Position numbers and translations under genes: made by a program. From the NCBI GenBank assembly GCA_949775045.1, contig OX459099.1, positions 21,339,251 to 21,403,250 on the forward strand: a DNA stretch of 64,000 bases. Reading direction: 5' to 3'. Below, piece by piece: positions 1-11,215 of the stretch (positions are counted from its first letter, which is position 1; each line of letters begins with the position of its first letter). Source of the DNA: Metridium senile (lineage: Eukaryota; Cnidaria; Anthozoa; Actiniaria; Metridiidae). Under the pieces are notes generated by a model, which was not told the origin of the DNA, ran no database searches, and saw only the letters and a list, made by a program, of their open reading frames with translations.

Positions 1-386
1 TTATGATAAATAACAGTGTTTCACAAAGACTTCTGCCACTGAGAAATATCGTATTTGAACACATGTTAAAATACGACAATGTTAAAATATCATATTTTTT
101 GCATAAAAGTCAACAGAATAGTACATGGAGATATGAAATTTATTTATATTTAATTTAGACAAAATCGCTTGCTATCATGTTAAAGGTGCACTTGAGAAAA
201 TGTAAAGAAAAATTAATTCTTATAAACTAAAGCTCGGCTCGTGTCCATCTTATGCTTGTTAATCGTTATTGATCTCGTGTCTCGTGTGTTTACTAACCCA
301 ATGGGCGCGCGACATTGTGTTGTCTATTTGAAAAATAAATAAAAGCAAAAAGTCACAATAAAACTCAGTAGTTTATTTCTTTGCAG
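1..386. other. Non-coding, upstream intron of the discoidin gene
   Basis: AT-rich sequence with no recognisable coding segment. It ends in a pyrimidine-rich stretch and the acceptor TTTGCAG at 381-386. It is therefore read as the 3' part of an intron whose upstream exon lies outside the window. Confidence 0.6.
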
Positions 387-1182
387 CTTGTATCAGCCCT
401 GCATCACTGGGTGTTCGTGACGGTGGTAGCATACCTAATGCCAACTTTAACCACTCGAGCGCAGAATTTAAATGCCAAGGCTGGAGAGGTCGTCTAGACG
501 GAGAGGGATGGTGTGGAGATAGAGCAGCAGGAGAATGGCTTGAGGTTGATCTTAATAGCGTTAAAACCATCACATCGTTCCTGAGCCAAGGACGAAGAGA
601 CTACAACCAGTGGGTGAAAAAGTTTTATTTGGAATATCGCAGTGACAGCAACGAACCGTGGAAAAAGTACGATGGAGGACTCCCCTCTTGTGCTGGCAGC
701 TATGCGGTAAGATCTGGTGTGCTGTGTTTGAGTACCACTCTGACCAATAGCTGAAGCTTGATTTGTCCCGATTTCAATTAGGGGGCTTTCATTTGTAAGT
801 GTGTGGGGGAGGGGAGGGGGTCGGTTATATAGGGGGATTATTACAAATTGTATGCTGTTTTATTGGGGTTTAGTAAAAACTGGACGAAATCTAGGGGGGA
901 GGTTTATGATATTTTTGCCAACCAGGAAAGGGGGTGGGGGTAATATTTGGGAAATTTGGTGGTGATAGTGATGGTGATGATGATGATTATGATGATAATG
1001 ATCACATAATAATCACACTATTATAATTTGTTTGTTGACAGGAGATCAACCATGATGTGACGTCACGTTGGACTATTGTGACGACCTATTTGCCTACACC
1101 AATCAAGGCTCGTTACGTCAGAATGGTAGTGATTGAATGGCAATTGACACCGGCAATGCGAATGGACCTGTTTGGCTGCTAA
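387..1182 (+). CDS. Discoidin (F5/8 type C) domain protein, C-terminal part
   Basis: Two exons, 387-706 and 1042-1182, joined in phase 0. The first follows TTTGCAG and ends at GCG|GTAAGA; the second follows TTGACAG and ends in TAA at 1180-1182. The product starts with CISPASLGVRDG and shows the discoidin signatures in order: AEFKCQGWRGRLDGEGWCG, then GEWLEVDLNSVKTITSFLSQG, WVKKFYLEYRSD, a YVRMVVIEW strand and a terminal DLFGC. The cysteines of CISP and FGC are the usual pair closing the domain. Discoidin domains bind glycans, lipids or collagen outside the cell. No membrane segment follows, so this is the C-terminus of a secreted protein or of a receptor whose membrane segment lies upstream. 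Upstream exons, including the signal peptide, are missing. The intron holds G-rich and GAT-rich low complexity. Confidence 0.85.
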
Positions 1183-1993
1183 ACAGTTGGACTTATTGCA
1201 CTTTCGTATCTAATGTATGACGGTACAATCTTTTTTGAGCATCACAGTCCGTTTCAATCATAGTTAGAGATTGAAGCATAGTGTCTTTTTGCCGGTGCTT
1301 AAATCCTGTTTATTTAATTTTAAACTAGGTTATTTGATGTTCCTCCATTTGGTGCACATTATCACCAGTATTTTGTAAAGTTCACAACCTAACATTTTGC
1401 CAGTATATTCGACTCTCTTTGACGACCACTATTGTAAGCAACCATCTCCCGTAAGCGACCATTTTCTTCTGGTCCGAGGATGCCGGTCGGTTACGAGAGA
1501 GTCAACTGTATATTCTAATTCACCTGGGTGTAGAGAGGCACCGTGAGAACTAACAGGATATGTATTAATTCCCGATATTCTGAAAAGGTTTAGCCTATGA
1601 TGTGTATTGGAACTTTTCGAATTAAACCCTAAATGATTCCACCACATTGAACAAACAACAAAAATAAAAATAAAATATAAAAATTGCTTACATTTGTGTC
1701 GAAAATAAACATCTATTATTTTACCAGAAATGAGTACTTCAGAATATCGGTACTTAGAGCATTTCCTGTTAACAGCGTCTTGCCTAAAAGCACAACACAA
1801 TGGTCCGATCAGTGCTCGAATTTTTGTCAGAGTTGATGAATATTTTAGATGGAGTTTTTTCACAAAAATAGTGACTAAATGTTTTGCTAGCTTTTTAGTG
1901 TTTCACGATTTACAGTCGACGAACTTCGAGCATGAAATCCACTATTATTTTACTGTAAAGTTTGCAATTAAGTCTAACAATCAACTATCAAAC
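1183..1993. other. Intergenic, no gene seen
   Basis: Probable 3' UTR of the discoidin gene, then AT-rich spacer. Open frames on both strands at 1429-2275 overlap each other and show no family motif. No promoter or RNA gene was recognised. Confidence 0.5.
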
Positions 1994-3605
1994 ATGCCAA
2001 AAACAAGCACTGAAAGGTCACATAAGTTCAGACAAAAGTTGAAGGAAGATTTCGAGAGGTATAATGTCTATAAAATGAATGATAAGGAGAGAAAGAAACT
2101 GCAAAGAAGCAAGCGCATGCGCCAATCAGTTTTTAAAAGACAAGGCTCAATGTGTATGTCAGCCAATAATGTCAATATAAGGGAGGGTATGGGACCTTGG
2201 GCATGTAATCTCTCAGCATTCTATAACTCGGTAGAATTACAATCAAGCTTCAACTTCCAGGTAAGTCTCGTTTAATTTTCTAATTCTACCTCGTTATCAT
2301 GCTGAGAGATCCCATGAGATTTCAAAGAAACATGCCCATGAAGCCTGATTAAATCAACAATATTTTATTTGCAAAAAATGACAATATTTCATTTGTCTGA
2401 CACCTCAGATAGCACTGATCTAGCATATGTAGATGTTGTGGTTATAGGCTTATTATAATATTTATAATATTTAGCTCATCAAAGTCCAACAGAGATTGCA
2501 AAAAAGAAACAGCTTAATAGAGAAAGAGTGAGGAAATTTAGAATGAAGAAGAGACTCCGACAAGTTGATACTGACAGTGAAGAAAATACCAGAGTATACG
2601 CTACACCTCAAGCCCTTGGCAAAGCAATAGAAAAAGTGAGATTTGCAGTGACAGTCAAAGTTGTAGAGATGAAAACGAAAGCTATAACATGGAAAGTGAT
2701 GATGACAATGATGGAGATGAAAGTAATATCACAGATAGCCCTAGCAACGGTGGCCCTAGCAACGAGGATAAAGGCCACAAAGAAGATAAAGAGGATGTTT
2801 GTTGTGAAACAGGGTATTCCCAAAGAGCTATTGCATTTGTTTCAGAAGTCTACATCATTTGTTCTTCTTCACTACATAGAAGCTCAAGTAGAGGCAATCA
2901 TGAGTGGCTTCATTTCTTTCAGAGGAGGTTCATTCGTAGACATAACAGACCTGCAAAGCTTGATTGGCAATTCTCAGAAGCAAGAGGATAACTGGCTTAG
3001 TAATTTTGTAATTGACAGTTATCTGCATTTGATCAAATCATTTGCCACTTCTGGGAAAGTGCTATCAGTACCATGGGAAATATTTGAAAATGAGAAGCCT
3101 AATGCTTTAGCCAAGTCACTGAAGCAAGAACATGTATTTGACCAAAATCTGATTCTCATAGCATGTAATCAAGTGCACTCAAATCACTGGTTTCTTCTGG
3201 CTGTACTCCCTAAGAAAAAGATGGCTGTGGTCCTAGACAGCATGGCTGGTGACTTTGTCAAGCTCCCAACAATCAGAGCTTTACACAAAATGGCTGACAT
3301 TTTGAAAGAGATTGACCCTCATTGTCACTTACAAGAATGGGTTTTTGCTTGTAACCAACCTGACAGCATTCCTCAGCAAAATAACCAACAGGATTGTGGA
3401 GTATTCACCTGCCTTTATGCAAGATGTTTGGCAGGTCTTGGGCTAATGGTAGATGTAGCTTCTATTCCAGAATTCAGGAAGAGTATTCTTTTCAGTGAAC
3501 ATAGGGGTGAGCTGCAAACTATTCCAGTACCCGATGTCACAATGAAGCAATACTATGCAATTGACTATGTTAACAATTTTTACATCGGGAGATCAATCAG
3601 CATGG
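1994..3605 (+). pseudogene. Ulp1-like (C48) cysteine protease gene, frame-broken, probably transposon-derived
   Basis: An N-terminal basic segment (from ATG 1994, MPKTSTERSHKFRQKLKEDF) runs to a good donor at 2261. After an acceptor near 2475 a second basic segment follows (TEIAKKKQLNRERVRKFRM, then TPQALGKAIEKV), then an acidic Asp/Glu/Ser stretch, then a protease domain from about 2850. The protease has the C48 triad and oxyanion pattern: His in NHWFLLAVL (about 3184), Asp in VVLDSMAGD (about 3235), Gln in QQNNQQ and Cys in DCGVFTCLYA (about 3393). The acidic stretch reads in a different frame from the protease, and the first splice does not join the two basic segments in phase, so as it stands the locus is disrupted unless these are assembly errors. 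Ulp1 proteases remove SUMO-like modifiers, and C48 genes of this type are often carried by metazoan DNA transposons. The 3' end runs into the assembly gap. Confidence 0.65.
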
Positions 3606-3805
3606 NNNNNNNNNNNNNNNNNNNNNNNNNNNNNNNNNNNNNNNNNNNNNNNNNNNNNNNNNNNNNNNNNNNNNNNNNNNNNNNNNNNNNNNNNNNNNNN
3701 NNNNNNNNNNNNNNNNNNNNNNNNNNNNNNNNNNNNNNNNNNNNNNNNNNNNNNNNNNNNNNNNNNNNNNNNNNNNNNNNNNNNNNNNNNNNNNNNNNNN
3801 NNNNN
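3606..3805. other. Assembly gap (200 N)
   Basis: A run of N exactly where the protease sequence meets the satellite. The true size and the 3' end of the protease gene are unknown. Confidence 0.99.
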
Positions 3806-6160
3806 CATGCAAAGCCCTCAAAAATGCGCAAAAATCACGATTTTGATGGACTACAGCCCATGCAAAGCCCTCAAAAATGCGCAAAAATGACGATATTTCA
3901 TGGACTATAGCCCATGCAAAGCCCTCAAAAACGCGCAAAAATGACGATTTTTGATGGACTATAGCCCATGCAAAACGCTAGAAAATGCGCAAAAATGACG
4001 ATATTTGATGGACTATAGCCCATGCAAAACGCAAAAGAATGCGCTAAAATGACGATTTTTGATGGACTATAGCCCATGCAAAGCCCTCAAAAATGCGCAA
4101 AAATGACGATTTTTGATGGACTATAGCCCATGCAAAGCCCTCAAAAATGCGCAAAAATCACGATTTTGATGGACTACAGCCCATGCAAAGCCCTCAAAAA
4201 TGCGCAAAAATGACGATATTTCATGGACTATAGCCCATGCAAAACGCTAAAAAATGCGCTAAAATGACGATTTTTGATGGACTATAGCCCATGCAAAACG
4301 CTCAAAAATGGGCAAAAATGACGATTTTGATGGACTAAAGCGCATGCAAAGCGCTAGAAAATGCGAGAAAATGACGATTTTTGATGGTCTATAGCCCATG
4401 CAAAACGATAGAAAATGCGCAAAAATGACGATATTTGATGGACTATAGCCAATGCAAAGCGCTCAAAAATGCGCAAAAATGACGATTTTTGATGGTCTAT
4501 AGCCCATGCAAAACGATAGAAAATGCGCAAAAATGACGATTTTTGATGGACTACAGCCCATGCAAAACGCTCAAAAATGAGCAAAAATGACGATATTTCA
4601 TGGACTATAGCCCATGCAAAGCCCTCAAAAATGCGCAAAAATGACGATTTTTGATGGACTATAGCCCATGCAAAACGCTCAAAAATGGGCAAAAATGACG
4701 ATTTTGATGGACTAAAGCCCATGCAAAGCGATAGAAAATGCGAGAAAATGACGATTTTTGATGGTCTATAGCCATGCAAAACGCTAAAAAATGCGCTAAA
4801 ATGACGATTTTTGATGGACTATAGCCCATGCAAAGCGCTCAAAAATGCGCAAAAATGACGATTTTGATGGACTACAGCCCATGCAAAACGCTCAAAAATG
4901 GGCAAAAATGACGATATTTCATGGACTAAAGCCCATGCAAAGCGCTCAAAAATGCGCAAAAATGACGATTTTGATGGACTACAGCCCATGCAAAACGCTC
5001 AAAAATGCGCAAAAATGACGATATTTCATGGACTATAGCCCATGCAAAGCCCTCAAAAATGCGCAAAAATGACGATATTTCATGGACTATAGCCCATGCA
5101 AAGCCCTCAAAAATGCGCAAAAATGACGATTTTTGATGGACTATAGCCCATGCAAAACGCTAGAAAATGCGCAAAAATGACGATTTTTGATGGACTATAG
5201 CCCATGCAAAACGCTCAAAAATGGGCAAAAATGACGATTTTGATGGACTAAAGCGCATGCAAAGCGCTAGAAAATGCGAGAAAATGACGATTTTTGATGG
5301 TCTATAGCCCATGCAAAACGATAGAAAATGCGCAAAAATGACGATATTTGATGGACTATAGCCCATGCAAAACGCTAAAAAATGCGCTAAAATGACGATT
5401 TTTGATGGACTATAGCCCATGCAAAACGCTCAAAAATGGGCAAAAATGACGATTTTGATGGACTAAAGCGCATGCAAAGCGCTAGAAAATGCGAGAAAAT
5501 GACGATTTTTGATGGTCTATAGCCCATGCAAAACGATAGAAAATGCGCAAAAATGACGATATTTGATGGACTATAGCCAATGCAAAGCGCTCAAAATTGC
5601 GCAAAAATGACGATTTTTGATGGTCTATAGCCCATGCAAAACGATAGAAAATGCGCAAAAATGACGATTTTTGATGGACTATAGCCCATGCAAAACGCTA
5701 GAAAATGCGCAAAAATGACGATTTTTGATGGACTATAGCCCATGCAAAGCGCTCAAAAATGGGCAAAAATGACGATTTTGAAGGACTAAAGCCCATGCAA
5801 AGCGCTCAAAAATGCACAAAAATGACGATTTTGATGGACTAAAGCCCATGCAAAACGCTCAAAAATGGGCAAAAATGACGATATTTGATGGACTATAGCC
5901 CATGCAAAACGCTAGAAAATACGCAAAAATGATGATTTTTGATGGTCTACAGCCCATGGAAAACGCTCAAAAATGCGCAAAAATGACGATTTTTGATGGA
6001 CTATAGCGCATGCAAAACGCTCAAAAAAGTGCAAAACGCTCAAAAATGGGCAAAAATGACGATTTTGATGGACTAAAGCCCATGCAAAACGCTAGAAAAT
6101 GTGCAAAAATGACGATTTTTGATGGACTATAGTCCATGCAAAACAGTGAAAAATGCGAAA
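3806..6160. repeat. Satellite array, 53-54 bp unit, over 40 copies
   Basis: Head-to-tail copies of a unit running from CCCATGCAAA through CTCAAAAATGCGCAAAAATG to GATGGACTATAG. Most units are 54 bp; loss of one T in the T-tract gives 53 bp. Variants (AAAACGCTAG, AAAACGATAG, ATGGGC) alternate in blocks of several units, for example 4264-4520 and 5205-5620, which suggests higher-order duplication. Because 54 is divisible by 3, open frames of 60-140 codons appear on the minus strand. The 53-bp variants break them and they are not considered genes. The array fades after 6130. Confidence 0.95.
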
Positions 6161-6594
6161 CTGCAAACTATGCAAAAACTAGTATTTTTGATGTAACTTT
6201 ATTAAACGGAATTTAAATCATAACAAAGACAAGGATAGGATGGGTTGGTTGCTAAGGCAATCTAATTGACGTTTATTGCAACTAACTATACAATAGATTG
6301 TAATCACGATTAGATGACACCAGTATATAAGGACATGAATAAATCAATATTCCTGTAACACTGAACGACGTTGTAGGAGCTCTTGCTTCTAACAGGTGTG
6401 GTATCCGATACGTTAAAATTTATTCTAACCTTGTGATGCAACTCCACCCAATAAGGAGATCTTTCAAATATCTGAAAAAATAAAAGGGCAGAAAAAGAAA
6501 GCCAAGAGCGATAATCTGATATTTAATGTAGATGAGGCATGATCGTCCGGGGTGGTGTAGTCTTGAGAAAGACTGATGGTGTTGATGTCTGACG
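6161..6594. other. Spacer between satellite and Penelope remnant
   Basis: AT-rich sequence without a gene. It probably includes the 3' non-coding part of the Penelope remnant, whose conserved tail lies at about 6560-6625. Confidence 0.4.
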
Positions 6595-7065
6595 TTTCGA
6601 CAACCTGAGCGGAAGTCATCTTCAGAGTAAAGAAAATGAAAAGACAGCGGTGGTATTTATGTGTCTGGTTCGTCGGTAATGTTGTTGTTGATGCGTGGGT
6701 AGGTGTTAGTCATTGTGTTAGCGGAAAGCTTGAAGTCGTTAATGAGTCTATTGTAGGAAGCCGGTAGTGTTATGCAACGGTTAAGTGGCTTTTGTTCTAA
6801 GCCGGTGTACCTGCTTTCAAGTTGTCGGCGTTGGTGATAGTTGGTGCAATGTGTAATGCAGGCGGCAGAGTCCCAGTTAATGGAGTGGCCAGTATGTTTG
6901 TGATGTTCCGCAATGTGGTTGTTAGGGTCTTTGTTTTTCGTGGCACGTTTATGTTCAGTTAGTCTCGTGTTCAAATTTCTGCCGGTCTCACCGATGTTGG
7001 TAGCGTTACAGTCGGAACAAGCTATTTTGTAAAATAGCTCCTTGTCTGTTAATGGGTTCGTCTTG
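6595..7065 (-). mobile_element. Penelope-like element fragment (GIY-YIG endonuclease end)
   Basis: Read on the minus strand from 7065, the sequence begins KELFYKIACSDCNATNIGET, followed by GRNLNTRLTEHKRA, a GIY-YIG nuclease core in the form typical of Penelope-like retroelements. It continues with HHKHTGHSINWDSA and ends at a stop near 6657. The reverse transcriptase part is missing, so the copy is 5'-truncated. About 30-60 bp past the stop lies the tail segment (6585-6625) that is also found after the second Penelope copy at 27.76 kb and in a fragment at 24.7 kb. Confidence 0.85.
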
Positions 7066-8199
7066 GGTTCCGACTACTTGAAAGCTGGTAGTCCCTTGCC
7101 CCCCCCTACCATAACGGAAATAAGACTGCACCCCCCTCGTTCAAATTGAGAAGCCTGCTGAATACTTACGAGAAAAGGGTTTTATCAAGATCGCCAGAGA
7201 ACCAATTTGACGAGGAAATCTTCGTCAGCAACAAATAAGACTTCAAAGTTCTCTCCAACATACCCAGGTTCAACGTTAGGTGTTAGTCCTCCCCCTCCTT
7301 CACTGATTAATTTTGGACGTTGCACCCCTCTTTCAAGACATAAGTTTAGATTATGCCCCCCCCCTGTATTCTCAACCCCCCCTCCTGATAATTATTGCGC
7401 AATTATTAACTGCCGAGGGCGGAGGCTGAGGCGGATAACATCCTCCGACGTTTGAATAATTTTCATATCATGTGAAAGCCGAATTCAATAATTGTTTTTA
7501 TTATTCATGCAAAATATTTTTACGGCTCCAGTTATATATATCCAATACGGCGCTTCTTCAATGATAGTTTAATACATCGAAATTAACTGACTAAAATCAA
7601 TTTTTTTTCCCTCTAAATATTGACGGAAAAATATTTCGTAGCCTTTTGTCGATTTGTTTGTGTTTTTGTTCAATCTTTTCCTTGCAATAATGAGACTTTT
7701 TTTCACTAAGTAAGAGAAACAGTTCTGAATTGGAGGCAGCCATTTTTCCGATCTCTGTGTGTGACGTAAGTCGTCCAGTAATTTTTCAGTTATTGGTCGA
7801 TTGACGTCATTCGTCCAATATTTTTTTCAATTATATTGGACGATTGACGTACGACTTCCAAATATGGTAAGTCCTAGCATGTTATGAAAAATTAACCGAG
7901 CCAAACCGTCCAGTCAGAAACGGGAAAATATTTTGAATAAATAATAAATCTTAATAGACAGTCTGATGTGTGTATATCAAAAAGGTTACTCCATACAGTC
8001 GTACTCCTGCGATAATTTTACTCGTCTATCTATAGTTGGATATTAATAGTGGGAATTAACAACCAGATGCAGTTGGCCAGTAAGTGCTGTTCAAAAATGG
8101 GCTTAAGGAATATATTGTTATCTACGTTAAAAGAATTGGTATGAATTAATTCCATGCAATATTTCACCGTCGTCTTCTGATAAAAACCAACGAACAACA
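7066..8199. other. Intergenic, no gene seen
   Basis: C-rich patches (7096-7390) followed by AT-rich DNA. The open frame at 7207-7455 is proline-rich from C-tracts and not credible. At 7755-7850 several copies of a GTCGTCCA/TTGGACGA-type motif alternate on both strands around GACGT. This may be a degraded inverted repeat, and no function is assigned. Confidence 0.5.
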
Positions 8200-9692
8200 A
8201 TGTCTGCCAATTCGACTGATTTGCCATGGATTATTCATGTTCATTGCCCAAAGATGTACAGAAAGCGAATATCAAGTGCTTTAATGATGCTGTTGGTAAT
8301 CTTATTTCTTAACGGACCAATCATTATTGTATTGGCTCGTAGACTCCGTCAACTTAAAGTCGGTAATCTCATCATTCTGCATTTAAGTATCGCAGACTTT
8401 TTTGTGTCCTTCACAGCCATTCCCCAAGGAGTACTTGCCTTGCTTGGTAGTCCACTGGCTAGCACAGTTTTTTGTAAATCTGGTGCGTTTTTTGCGAGGT
8501 TTACACACTGCGCTTCCATGTATTTGATAACAATAATGACGATTTCTCGTTGATGCAGTGTAATACATCCTCTATTTTAACGGGTTCACATCTACCGCTC
8601 TAGAGTTAACAAGATATGCCTTGGTGCTTGGTGTTTCTCTGTGGTTTTCGCGTTATCGCCTTTCCTCGGTTGGGGAAAGTACGAGGTCATCGATGGGCAG
8701 TGCTGGTGTACTTTTGATTCACATAAATATCCCTACAACTGGTTCGTGTTTTCCACTTTATTTTATGCTCTACCAATAATGGTTAATACTGTGATGTTCG
8801 AAAGGACAGCCAACGCATTACCGACTTCAAACAACATAACCAAACAAAACCGGCAACGGGAGAAATCCATAAGTTTCACATCAGAAATTTGTAGACCGCC
8901 ATTATTTAGTAGAACAGGAAGAAAGTCGACATCCCTTCACATGGTATTCGTGGAATATATAATGCAAAATCAGAATTGGAAACTAACCCCCGAACGCCTA
9001 GCATTCAAAAGAACAATCTAGGTAATCAAGTTAAAGTCGACATAAACAAGGTTACATATAATGAACCTGACCAGAATTCAAACAAATGTCGACCTGAACA
9101 TCCAAAGCAAAAACAAGAAAACAAAACGAAAATAAAGCATCCCAAACATATCGAAAAAGTCTTAAATATCGATGAGATTGAGTTTCAGATAAACTTAAAT
9201 GATGCAAGCAGTCGAAATGAGTGCCGACCATCAGACGAGGAATTGAACAATGGAACATGTCATCTTGATGCTCGATCACGAATATACACGAAAGTGATTC
9301 CATTAGAGAAAATCCACGATCAGTTAGACCAGACCGAGACAAAGCTGAAAACCGTCCATGAAATCGAGCAACTTGAAGCGGGAAACGTCGAGGGTATTAT
9401 TAAGGTGACACGTGAAAATCACGGCTTCAGCGAATCTCAGGTTTTGGACGAACCCACCCAGCTACCGTGCAAGGAGATAACGAGCGTAGAAAAAAAGAAT
9501 CACAAAAGAGGAACCCAAAAGAACTTTAGGATTCTCGTAGTAGCATTACTGTTTTCTTCGTTTGTCTTTCTCTGTGGTCCTATGGCGGTCGTTAAAAGTT
9601 GGTATGCCTTAAGACCAGATACTGTCCCTGTCAATGCTCTTGTGGTTACCAATATAACTTTATTTCGCTCTAGCAACTCTATTTCGCTCTAG
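8200..9692 (+). pseudogene. Family A GPCR pseudogene, paralogue of the gene at 11216-12748
   Basis: ATG at 8200 opens a frame closely matching the intact paralogue (MSANSTDLPWIIHVHCPK, TM1 LVILFLNGPIIIVLARR, TM2 ILHLSIADFFVSFTAIP, TM3 SMYLITIMTISR). It stops at a TGA directly after TM3, where the paralogue continues SACRCYSILQPF. A second stop lies in the next 40 bp. The frame then resumes with RVNKICLGAWCFSVVFALSP (TM4) and the conserved loop YEVIDGQCWCTFDSHKYP to TM5. A further frameshift near 8980-9020 moves the long third loop into another frame, and TM6 (NFRILVVALLFSSFVFLCGP) is present. TM7 with its NPxxY is lost: after VVTNITLF the coding sequence is replaced by a short tandem repeat. 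At least two stops, one frameshift and a truncated end make it a dead copy. Confidence 0.9.
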
Positions 9693-9760
9693 CACCTCTA
9701 TTTCGCTCTAGCACCTCTATTTCGCTCTTGCAACTCTATTTCGCTCTAGCAACTCTATCT
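9655..9760. repeat. Short tandem repeat, about 20 bp unit
   Basis: About five copies of TATTTCGCTCTAGCAACTC-like units. They begin inside the GPCR pseudogene at the point where TM7 should be encoded, so expansion or insertion of this repeat removed the receptor's C-terminus. Confidence 0.85.
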
Positions 9761-10160
9761 CTTGCTAAATGATTCTACTATAAACAAAGTCATTAAACAT
9801 CAGTTAGACTAGTATACACATTATTACATCTTTATTGAGGATACCAACATTACAATCAGTGGTTTACAGAAGGGCCCTCTACATTAACTATTTATAAAAC
9901 AATCCTAGGCTAAGAAGTATACATTATATATATAAACATAAATAACCCCATATAGTTCTAATAACCCCGAAACGTTTTTAATAAAACCACATATACCCCG
10001 AAACTTTATTAATATTATACAGACTATTCTCACCAGGGAAAAACAATCAAAAAGCCAAATAAAACATATTTAGTCGATTTTAAATCCCCTGCGAGGTCCT
10101 TAGGAATGTGTTACATAACTTTACACCCCAATGTCCTATAAAAGCATGCCGTATCATAGT
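9761..10160. other. Intergenic, no gene seen
   Basis: AT-rich DNA with short homologous AACCCCGAAAC/AACCCCATAT variants around 9940-10000. No coding or RNA feature recognised. Confidence 0.5.
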
Positions 10161-11206
10161 TTGTTTCTAGTTCAGTGAAGTTTGGGCGTTTCAAGGTCAA
10201 GGAGTTCATTTTTTTCCGGGATGCATCTTCTCTCCTTCGCGAATTCACATTTCGTCAGTCATGGCTTAGCAGGGAGCAGTTGCTGAAGGCCGATTCTCCC
10301 ATATCTTAGACTCCTATTGGTCCGATTTTCTAGTGAGAATATATTACTATATTTTCGGCCGTGCTTAAAATATGATAATGAACTGGCCTCTCTTCAAGAC
10401 AAATCTAAGTTATTCAAGACATCAGGTGCAAAATCAGTTAGGGTAGTCCAATGGCCTCTAGTAGTATTAGACTTTCATAAGTCATCCTTGTGCCTAATAT
10501 TATATCTAGTCGGTACTAAAAGTAAAATCAATCCTTTGCGAAGTTATTTAAAGACTTATAAACAAAGATGGCGATGTTCAGCCCTTCTACGCTTTAAATA
10601 TTTCCAGTCTATTAAGGGCCATAGTGGCTGATGCATGAAAAGGAAGATCTAAATTAAGTTCTTATTATGTAAAACTTGCAGTTGAATTAAGGTATCTCTA
10701 CCCCTGTCTCCTCAGGGACCGTCCCCATAATCAAAAAGCAGTAAGAAACTATTAAACAAGCTATTCTAGCACGCAGGATAACCAGGCACCGCAAAAGAAC
10801 TATTTTCTTATTAATCTTTGATACCATATGATCATGATGAACATGGTCTTCCCAATAACAGTTCTTATTTATTACTATCCCTAAGTATAAGTCAACAAGT
10901 GGAACACCATTGGAGGGACATATAATTTACTTAGACGTTGATTGCTTCCAATTGATAAAAAAGTAGATTTCATAATGCATGTTCAAAGTGAGTTTATTAG
11001 CGATCAACCAGTCACTAACGCTGTTCAAGTCAAAGCTCATTTTTGTCTGGATCTCTTGAGAAGGGTTTGAGGCATCAAGTAAAACAGTACCATTAATATA
11101 CAGTGTAATGTTGCAGTGTTCTAACACATTAGGTAGATCGTTCACATAGGTTATATATAGCAACGGTCCGAGAATAGAACCTTGCGTGACACCAATAGGA
11201 ATATAT
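10160..11206 (-). mobile_element. Degraded LINE reverse transcriptase fragment
   Basis: On the minus strand from 11206 downwards the sequence reads IGVTQGSILGPLLYITYVND, then LPNVLEHCNITLYIN and NSVSDWLIANKLTLN. This is the palm region of a LINE ORF2: the GSxLGPLL motif is intact, but the catalytic YADD-type motif is replaced by LYINGT. After an indel near 10925 the thumb region continues (LVDLYLGIVINKNCYWEDHV, KINKKIVLLRCLV). Weaker, stop-interrupted similarity to a LINE C-terminus (NRLEIFKA, RRAEHRHLC) extends to about 10200, so that end is approximate. It is truncated at both ends and inactive. It begins within 15 bp of the stop of the intact GPCR gene. Confidence 0.75.
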
Positions 11207-11215
11207 GTATTTCAT

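Noticed and set aside
4354..5420. 18-residue repeat proteins on the minus strand in the satellite
   Set aside because: Frames are broken wherever a 53-bp unit occurs; no start context or flanking exon.
8030..8227. Minus-strand ORF upstream of the GPCR pseudogene
   Set aside because: No motif, overlaps the pseudogene start, and composition is that of AT-rich spacer.
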